Shown in pieces: positions 1 to 5,300 of a stretch of 17,027 bases of DNA. The translations under genes and the position numbers were made by a program. The stretch lies in NCBI GenBank assembly GCA_947464215.1, contig CANHVX010000010.1, forward strand, positions 1 to 17,027, read 5' to 3'. Source of the stretch: Pseudomonadaceae bacterium. GTDB lineage: Bacteria; Pseudomonadota; Alphaproteobacteria; UBA2136; UBA6156. The notes under the pieces are model-generated. The model saw only the letters and a list, made by a program, of their open reading frames with translations, ran no database searches and was not told where the DNA came from. Within the stretch, counting starts at the first letter, position 1. Each line of letters opens with the position of its first letter.

Positions 1-951
1 AATTCGCTGGCAGTCGGCGTTGGCGTGCTTCAATTCAACACTACAGGCTCCGCACTTACAGCATTCGGGACATTTGCACTCAGAAATAACACAACAGGCT
101 CTTGGAATACCGCAGTTGGTAGAAATGCTCTTAATGATAACACCTCGGGTTACAACAACACCGCAAACGGAGCCTGGGCTCTCCAAAAAAATACCACAGG
201 TTTACACAATACGGCTTTTGGTGTAAATGCACTGGGAAACAATACGATAGCAGGATTTAACACCGGTGTAGGATTAAACGCCCTATTTGATATTTCAGGC
301 AGTGGTGGAAATTATAACACAGCAATAGGGCATGAAACAGGCCGCGGCATAGTCACAGGCGCCAACAACACCATCCTCGGCGCCAACATCACCGGCCTCC
401 CCGCCGCCCTCTCCAACACCGTCATCATCGCCGATGGCTCCGGCAACCGCCGCATCTACGTGCACAACAACGGCTTCACTGGCATAAACCTCGCCAGCGG
501 CACCATGCCAACCGCCATGCTGGAAGTCTCCGGCACCATCAGCGCCACGGGCATAACCATCACCGGCGATATCTCCTACACCGGCGTGCTGACCGACACC
601 TCCGACCGCCGCCTGAAGGAAAACGTCCAGCCCCTGGGCGAAGCGATGCTGGCCAAGGTCGGGCTGCTCAATCCCGTCACTTTCACCATGAAGGGCCGCC
701 CGGGGCTCACCGAAAGCGGCTTTATCGCCCAGGATGTGGAAGCCATCTTCCCCTGGCTGGTGGTGAAAAGCGGGCCCGAGGAGATGCGCAGCCTGAACTA
801 CGTCGGCCTTATCGCGCCGCTCACTGGCGCCGTGAAGGAGCTGAAGGCCCAGAACGAAGCGCAGGCCAAACAGATAGACACGCTCCAGCAGCAGCTCCAA
901 ACCCTGGCGCGCGAGGTGCAAGCCATCAAGGCCACCAAAAACCCCCACTAA
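1..951 (+). CDS. Surface/tail-fibre-like protein with NTxxG repeats and C-terminal peptidase S74 domain (5' partial)
   Basis: The reading frame is open at the left edge, so the start is outside; 316 residues are visible. Residues 13-97 are five tandem 17-residue repeats (NTTGxxNTAxGxNAL type), a pattern found in beta-helical, YadA-head-like shafts of trimeric adhesins and tail fibres. A linker follows (about 98-190), then a peptidase S74 (intramolecular chaperone) domain with TSDRRLKENV: Ser201 and Lys206 have the Ser-x4-Lys spacing of the self-cleaving dyad described for phage endosialidases. The last ~40 residues are a heptad-like, Gln/Ala/Leu-rich coiled coil. Family knowledge says the domain directs trimer assembly and then cuts itself off. 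The first ~340 bases are much more AT-rich than the rest. It could be a prophage fibre or a cell-surface adhesin; no other phage gene is visible. The family call is firm, the host role is not. Confidence 0.85.
   Translation, partial: NSLAVGVGVLQFNTTGSALTAFGTFALRNNTTGSWNTAVGRNALNDNTSGYNNTANGAWALQKNTTGLHNTAFGVNALGNNTIAGFNTGVGLNALFDISGSGGNYNTAIGHETGRGIVTGANNTILGANITGLPAALSNTVIIADGSGNRRIYVHNNGFTGINLASGTMPTAMLEVSGTISATGITITGDISYTGVLTDTSDRRLKENVQPLGEAMLAKVGLLNPVTFTMKGRPGLTESGFIAQDVEAIFPWLVVKSGPEEMRSLNYVGLIAPLTGAVKELKAQNEAQAKQIDTLQQQLQTLAREVQAIKATKNPH
37..291 (+). repeat. Five in-frame 51-bp (17-residue) tandem repeats
   Basis: Units lie at 37-87, 88-138, 139-189, 190-240 and 241-291. Each encodes an N-T-x-x-G start, a central NTAxG and a NAL-like end. 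The conservation is at protein level and the DNA copies are diverged, so this is an old structural repeat and not a recent expansion. A degenerate unit precedes it at 1-36 and another follows around 310-345. Confidence 0.85.
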
Positions 952-971
952 AACCCATGCCTCAAACGCTC

Positions 972-994
972 AAGGCCCCCCAAGGGGCCTTTCT
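972..994 (+). terminator. Rho-independent terminator of the S74 gene
   Basis: AAGGCCCC (972-979) pairs perfectly with GGGGCCTT (984-991) around a CCAA loop. It sits 20 bp after the stop codon at 949-951 and is followed by a short T-rich stretch (TTTCT). Confidence 0.75.
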
Positions 995-1055
995 GCATAA
1001 ATGAAACATGGGGGTGAATGTCATATGTAGCCGTGCTTTCCAAGGTGCATTTACA

Positions 1056-1078
1056 TAAAAAAAGCCCCCCAAGGGCTC
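1056..1078 (-). terminator. Rho-independent terminator, minus strand
   Basis: Read on the minus strand, AGCCC (1077-1073) pairs with GGGCT (1067-1063), followed by seven Ts (1063-1057). The stem is only 5 bp but GC-rich. It lies 18 bp beyond the stop of the small minus-strand ORF at 1096-1224 and opposes the terminator of the S74 gene, so the two units converge here. Confidence 0.6.
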
Positions 1079-1095
1079 CTAAGGCTAACAGTGGC

Positions 1096-1224
1096 TTATT
1101 GGACGAAGGCACTTACATCCGTAAAGCGTTTGCTTGAGCGGTTTTGCTCAATCTGCCTGAGGTAAAAAGGGGGCAGCCCAACCTCGCCCTCGGTAGGTTC
1201 CAACCGGTAGAGAGTGGTCGTCAT
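1096..1224 (-). CDS. Possible small protein, 42 residues (unrecognised)
   Basis: The minus strand from 1224 reads an ATG ORF beginning MTTTLYRLEP and ending in SAFVQ-stop, 42 residues, mixed charged and with no membrane segment. A GAGG Shine-Dalgarno sequence lies 8 bases before the ATG, and a T-tailed hairpin lies 18 bp after the stop, so it has the parts of a gene. The frame stays open upstream to a stop near 1365 but without a better start. An AT-rich block (about 1262-1290), unusual in this GC-rich window, lies upstream and could hold the promoter; alternatively it is read through from tRNA-Ser. No family was recognised. The short length keeps confidence moderate. Confidence 0.45.
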   Translation of the reverse strand: MTTTLYRLEPTEGEVGLPPFYLRQIEQNRSSKRFTDVSAFVQ

Positions 1225-1374
1225 CGGGGTTGCCTCACAATAGGTTTGCCCGCCGTCAAGGAAAATGCAATATATGTAAATTATTTCAATGACGTGTGCA
1301 GTTAAAGCTGGCGGAGTCGAGAAGGTTGTCCCCTTCGGGTTCTTCCTCTCGTTGTTAAACCTCTAATATTTCAG

Positions 1375-1462
1375 TGGCGGAAGCGAGAGGATTCGAACCT
1401 CCGAGGAGTTGCCCCCTACCCGCTTTCCAGGCGAGCGCCTTCGACCACTCGGCCACGCTTCC
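1375..1462 (-). tRNA. tRNA-Ser (anticodon GGA)
   Basis: The minus strand gives a complete class II tRNA. The acceptor stem GGAAGCG/CGCTTCC is perfect, the discriminator is G, and CCA is encoded (1377-1375). The D-arm starts GCCGAGTGGTCGAAGGC, the anticodon loop is CTGGAAA with GGA at 1428-1426, there is a long variable arm typical of serine, and the T-loop is TTCGAAT. It reads UCC and UCU serine codons. A sigma70-like promoter lies just upstream. No convincing terminator directly follows the 3' end. Confidence 0.96.
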
Positions 1463-1473
1463 GCACACAGGTG

Positions 1474-1502
1474 TGTATAGGCGAAAACGCGGCGCCCGCC
1501 AA
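1474..1502 (-). promoter_or_regulatory. Sigma70-type promoter of tRNA-Ser
   Basis: On the minus strand, TTGGCG (1502-1497), a 17-bp spacer and TATACA (1479-1474) place the start site about 5 bases before the tRNA 5' end. Spacing is ideal and the -10 is close to consensus. Confidence 0.7.
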
Positions 1503-1532
1503 GCTGGAAAGTGCGGCGGGCCGTGTAGGAGA

Positions 1533-1558
1533 CAAAAAAGCCCCCAGTGTGGGGGCTT
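1533..1558 (-). terminator. Rho-independent terminator of typA
   Basis: On the minus strand AAGCCCCC (1558-1551) pairs with GGGGGCTT (1545-1538) around ACACT, followed by a T-tract. It is about 20 bp after the typA stop. Confidence 0.85.
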
Positions 1559-1576
1559 AAGGTCGGTGGGGCGCGC

Positions 1577-3403
1577 CTAAGCGTTGCCAACTTCGCGCTT
1601 GAAGCGCTTGCGGCTGTGGCTGTCCAGCCCGCGCTTGCGCAGGCGCACGGCGTTGGGGGTAATTTCCACCAGCTCGTCGTCGCCAATGTAGGTCAGCGCA
1701 TATTCCAGCGTAATTTGCCGGGGAGGGGCCAAAATCAAGGCTTCGTCTTTGCCAGCGGCACGCACGTTAGAAAGCTTTTTGGCGTGGGTGGGGTTTACTT
1801 CCAGGTCGTCCGAGCGGCTGTTTTCGCCCACAATCATCCCGTCGTAGCAGGGGGCCGTGTTGCCCACAAACAGGGTGCCACGGGCTTCCAGTTCTTTCAG
1901 GGTATAGGCGGTGGCGGTGCCGGCGGCCATGCTCACCAGCACGCCGTTGCGGCGCCCGGCGGGAATGGCTTTCACGGGGCCATAGTGCTTAAATTGGCGG
2001 GTCAGCACACCGGTGCCGCGCGTGTCGGTGAGGAACTCGCTGCGGTACCCAATCATCCCACGGCTGGGCCCCACGAAAATGAGACGCTGTTTGCCGTGGT
2101 GGTCTGCTTTCATGTCCACCATTTCGGCACGGCGCAGGCCCATTTTTTCCATCACCACACCGGCGTAGGCTTCATCCACGTCCACAATAATGTCTTCATA
2201 GGGCTCCATTTTCACGCCGTTTTCTTCGCGGAAGATGGTTTCGGGGCGGCTCACGCTCAGCTCAAAACCTTCACGGCGCATGGTTTCAATCAACACGGAA
2301 AGGTGCAGTTCGCCGCGTCCCATCACCTTGAAGCTTTCGCTTTGGGTGGCTTGCTCCACAATCAGGCCCACGTTGGTCTCGGCTTCGGCAAACAGACGGG
2401 CACCAATTTCCCGGCTCGTCAGCTTTTTGCCTTCTTGGCCGGCAAGGGGGCTGTCGTTCACGCCAAAGGTCATCATCAAGGTTGGCGGGTCAATGGCCAG
2501 CGCGGGCAGCGGGGTAGAAATCTCCGGCGCGCACACGGTGTGGGAAACGTAGGCGTTGGGCAAACCGGCCAGCGCCACAATGTCGCCCGCTTTGGCTTCT
2601 GTTACTGGCACTTTTTTGAGGCCTTGGAAGCCATACACTTCCACCGCCTTGCCCTTTTCAATCTCGGTGCCGTCGCGGCCCAGGGCTTTCAGGGGTTGGT
2701 TTTTGCGCAGGGTGCCGCTCACAATGCGCCCGGTCACAATCCGGCCCACAAAGGCGTTGCGCTCCACCAGGGTCACCAGCATCTGGAAGGGCGCTTGGTC
2801 GTCACCTTGGGGGGCGGGCACATGCTTTACAATCAGGTCAAGCAGGGGCTGGCAGTCGGTGCCTTTTACTTTGTAGTCAGGCGTCACCCAGCCTTCACGG
2901 CCTACGGCGTAAAGGATAGGGAAGTCCAGCTGTTCTTGGGTGGCACCCAGGCTGTCGAACAGGTCAAAGGTCTCGTTAATCACGTCATCGGGGCGGGCGT
3001 CGCTGCGGTCGATTTTATTCACCACCAAAATGGGGCGCAGGCCCAGTTGCAGGGCTTTGCCCAGCACAAATTTGGTTTGCGGCATGGGGCCTTCGGCGGC
3101 GTCCACCAGCAGCACGGCACCGTCCACCATGCCCAAAATGCGTTCCACTTCGCCGCCAAAGTCGGCGTGCCCGGGGGTGTCTACCACGTTGATGCGGTGG
3201 TCTTTGTAGAGGATGCTGGTGGTTTTGGCCAGAATGGTAATGCCGCGCTCGCGTTCAATGTCGTTGCTGTCCATCACGCGCTCGCCTTGGGTGTTGGCCA
3301 CGGTGCCGGTTTGGGAAAGCAGGGCGTCCACCAAAGTGGTCTTGCCGTGGTCCACGTGTGCGATGATAGCGATGTTGCGGAGGGATGCGTTGTGTGTGCT
3401 CAT
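1577..3403 (-). CDS. typA: Ribosome-associated GTPase TypA/BipA
   Basis: A 608-residue translational GTPase of the EF-G/LepA superfamily, the usual TypA length. Visible motifs: P-loop AHVDHGKTT (15-23), switch I ERERGITI (50-57), G3 DTPGH (75-79) and G4 NKID (129-132). Beta-barrel domain II follows (about 205-300), then the EF-G-like alpha/beta domain and the TypA-specific basic C-terminus, with a Lys/Arg-rich tail. The protein binds the ribosome in a GTP-dependent way and is known for roles in 50S assembly and stress or cold adaptation. It is transcribed alone, with its own terminator and divergently from asnB. The start at 3403 gives the standard N-terminus; no strong Shine-Dalgarno is visible before it. 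A long plus-strand frame opposite is a shadow of this gene. Confidence 0.97.
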   Translation of the reverse strand: MSTHNASLRNIAIIAHVDHGKTTLVDALLSQTGTVANTQGERVMDSNDIERERGITILAKTTSILYKDHRINVVDTPGHADFGGEVERILGMVDGAVLLVDAAEGPMPQTKFVLGKALQLGLRPILVVNKIDRSDARPDDVINETFDLFDSLGATQEQLDFPILYAVGREGWVTPDYKVKGTDCQPLLDLIVKHVPAPQGDDQAPFQMLVTLVERNAFVGRIVTGRIVSGTLRKNQPLKALGRDGTEIEKGKAVEVYGFQGLKKVPVTEAKAGDIVALAGLPNAYVSHTVCAPEISTPLPALAIDPPTLMMTFGVNDSPLAGQEGKKLTSREIGARLFAEAETNVGLIVEQATQSESFKVMGRGELHLSVLIETMRREGFELSVSRPETIFREENGVKMEPYEDIIVDVDEAYAGVVMEKMGLRRAEMVDMKADHHGKQRLIFVGPSRGMIGYRSEFLTDTRGTGVLTRQFKHYGPVKAIPAGRRNGVLVSMAAGTATAYTLKELEARGTLFVGNTAPCYDGMIVGENSRSDDLEVNPTHAKKLSNVRAAGKDEALILAPPRQITLEYALTYIGDDELVEITPNAVRLRKRGLDSHSRKRFKREVGNA

Positions 3404-3409
3404 ACAGGG

Positions 3410-3438
3410 GCCCTAGCAAAACGGCGGAGTGCGGTCAA
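3410..3438 (-). promoter_or_regulatory. Possible typA promoter
   Basis: The minus strand has TTGACC (3438-3433), a 17-bp spacer and TAGGGC (3415-3410). The -35 is good and the -10 poor. The start site would fall within a few bases of the typA ATG, giving a very short or absent leader, in line with the weak ribosome-binding site. Confidence 0.3.
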
Positions 3439-3522
3439 CCTTTTAATATCAGACACATTCGCAAAAGCGGCACCCAAAAGCATCTCTAGGGCTGGGGGGC
3501 GCATTCCTAAACGGGTTGTCCT

Positions 3523-3537
3523 GTGCTAAACCAGCAC
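3523..3537 (+). promoter_or_regulatory. Hairpin directly before the asnB start codon
   Basis: GTGCT (3523-3527) and AGCAC (3533-3537) form a perfect 5-bp stem with an AAACC loop, ending 2 bases before the ATG at 3540. No purine-rich Shine-Dalgarno is present where one is expected. If transcribed, this structure could limit initiation; function is inferred only. Confidence 0.35.
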
Positions 3538-3539
3538 GC

Positions 3540-5300
3540 ATGTGCGGTATCAGTGGCGTCAGCCTTCCCAAGGGCCAGCAGGCCAAACCGGCCCATCTGC
3601 AGCCGTTGGGGGCGGCGTTGGCGCATCGCGGCCCCGATGGCGAGGGCATCTGGTATAGCGGCACCTTGGGCCTCGCCCATCGGCGCTTAAGCATTATCGA
3701 TGTCGGCGGCGGCCGCCAGCCGTTGGTGAGCCAGCTGCAGGCGCACCAGAATGCGGCGGTGGTGAATGGCGAGATTTACAACTACAAGGCGCTGCAAACG
3801 CAGGTGCAGGCGGCGGGTTTTACTCTAAAAACCGCGTCCGATAGCGAGCCGCCCTTGCATCTGTATGCCCTCCATGGCGAAGCGATGCCCGAAACGCTGG
3901 AAGGCATGTATGCCCTCGCGGTGGCCGATGGCGCGGCCGAAACGCTGCTGTTGGCGGTAGACCCCTTCGGCATTAAGCCGCTGTATTACTGCCAAACCAA
4001 TGTGGGCTTTGCCTTTGCGTCCGAGCCACGGGCCTTGGCGGCGGCAGGCTGGGTGCGCCGAGAACCCAACGTCGCCGTGCTCCCCATGCTGCTCAACCGC
4101 CATTACAGTGTGGGGGCGGCCACGCTGTGGCAGGGCATCCAGCGGCTGGTGCCGGGCGAGCGCCTGCTGGTCAAGCACGGTGTGGTGGTCAAGCGCTGGC
4201 GGGTGTTTCCCCCGTTACACGCCGCGCATGCAGGGGCCGAGGCCAGCCAATTCCCCGCCCAGCTGGAGGCCGCGGTGGCGCGACATCTCCAGGCCGATGT
4301 GCCCTACGGCCTGTTGTTAAGCGGCGGGCTCGATAGCACGGCCTTGGCGGTCATGATGCGCCGCCTCGGCGCCCCCGTGCATGCCTTTACCGCACGCATT
4401 ATGGTGAAAAATGGCCCCAACGAGGCCGATATTGCCGCCGCCGTGTGCCAAAAGCTGGGCGCCCAGCACACGGTGGTGGAATACGGCGCGGCCGATTTTT
4501 GGTCAGGGCTGGTGCAGCTGGCCAACGCCATGGACGATTTAGCCACCGACTACGCCGCTCTCCCATTGCTCAAACTCACCGCCACGGCGCGCAAACACGT
4601 CAAAATCCTCCTCAGCGGCGAAGGCGGCGATGAAACCTTGGCCGGCTACAGCGCCTACCGCAAACACCCGTCGTGGCTGAAAGCCCTGCTGGCGCGCTGG
4701 AAGGCCAACCGCGTGGGCGATGCGGCGCCCTATGCCGCGCTGTTTCGCACCGCGGTCACCACGCCACCCTTTCCACCCGAAGGCTGGGACAAAGATGCCT
4801 TCACGCCATTGCAACGGCGCCAGAGCACCGACATCGCCAACTGGCTCCCGGCCGATTTGTTGCTGAAGCTCGACCGCACCACCATGCACAACGGCATCGA
4901 AGGCCGGGTGCCCTACCTTGATAGTCATCTGGCCGCCTTCAGCTTTGCCCTGCCCGATGCCGCCAAGGTGAACGAGACGTTCGGCAAATTGCCCCTGCGC
5001 CAGTTTTTGGCGGCCGAGGGCTTCCCCGAACTGGCGTGGGCGCGCAAGCAGGGGTTCAGTGTCGCGGTGGGCGAGTTTTTAGGCCAAAATCCGCAGGCGT
5101 TGGCCCGCCTGTGGGGCCAGAGCCCGCTGCTGGGCACGCTGCTCAAGCCCGAGGCCGCTCCTACGCTGTTGGGCCAACTCAAACACCCCAAAGCCGCCAA
5201 TTTGGCCTTTAGCCTCACCGTGCTGGCCCTGTGGGAGGCCATCCACGTGCGCCAGGTTGCCCCGGCCGAACTGCGCGCCGCGCTCACATCTCATGCCTAA
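3540..5300 (+). CDS. asnB: Asparagine synthetase (glutamine-hydrolysing), AsnB type
   Basis: This 586-residue protein converts aspartate, glutamine and ATP to asparagine, glutamate, AMP and PPi. The frame is open upstream to 3516, but the start at 3540 is chosen because processing then exposes Cys2 (MCGISG), the glutaminase nucleophile. The class II amidotransferase domain shows RGPD, LAHRRLSI (about 45-55) and NGEIYN (76-81); the synthetase domain shows PP-loop SGGLDST (261-267) and SGEGGDE (359-365). The usual SDTE region reads SDSEPP. It is slightly longer than E. coli AsnB. No good Shine-Dalgarno precedes the start, and a hairpin sits there instead. Its last codons overlap the ccsBA start by 8 bases, so the two are probably translationally coupled. 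Homologues also serve in cell-envelope modification, but nothing nearby suggests that. Confidence 0.95.
   Translation: MCGISGVSLPKGQQAKPAHLQPLGAALAHRGPDGEGIWYSGTLGLAHRRLSIIDVGGGRQPLVSQLQAHQNAAVVNGEIYNYKALQTQVQAAGFTLKTASDSEPPLHLYALHGEAMPETLEGMYALAVADGAAETLLLAVDPFGIKPLYYCQTNVGFAFASEPRALAAAGWVRREPNVAVLPMLLNRHYSVGAATLWQGIQRLVPGERLLVKHGVVVKRWRVFPPLHAAHAGAEASQFPAQLEAAVARHLQADVPYGLLLSGGLDSTALAVMMRRLGAPVHAFTARIMVKNGPNEADIAAAVCQKLGAQHTVVEYGAADFWSGLVQLANAMDDLATDYAALPLLKLTATARKHVKILLSGEGGDETLAGYSAYRKHPSWLKALLARWKANRVGDAAPYAALFRTAVTTPPFPPEGWDKDAFTPLQRRQSTDIANWLPADLLLKLDRTTMHNGIEGRVPYLDSHLAAFSFALPDAAKVNETFGKLPLRQFLAAEGFPELAWARKQGFSVAVGEFLGQNPQALARLWGQSPLLGTLLKPEAAPTLLGQLKHPKAANLAFSLTVLALWEAIHVRQVAPAELRAALTSHA

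Noticed and set aside
37..291. Regular 51-bp period resembling a repeat array or CRISPR
   Set aside because: The units are contiguous, in frame and conserved only as protein; there are no spacers.
295..948. 217-codon minus-strand ORF
   Set aside because: Antisense shadow of the S74-domain gene, with no start signal or family resemblance.
1300..1345. TCGACTCCGCCAGCT on the minus strand, resembling a tmRNA 3' end
   Set aside because: No tRNA-like 5' half, tag-peptide frame or CCA end could be found; kept only as the tRNA 3'-end near-repeat.
1547..3529. 660-codon plus-strand ORF, rich in His and Gly
   Set aside because: It is the antisense frame of typA, which has all GTPase motifs; GC-rich codons keep the opposite strand open.
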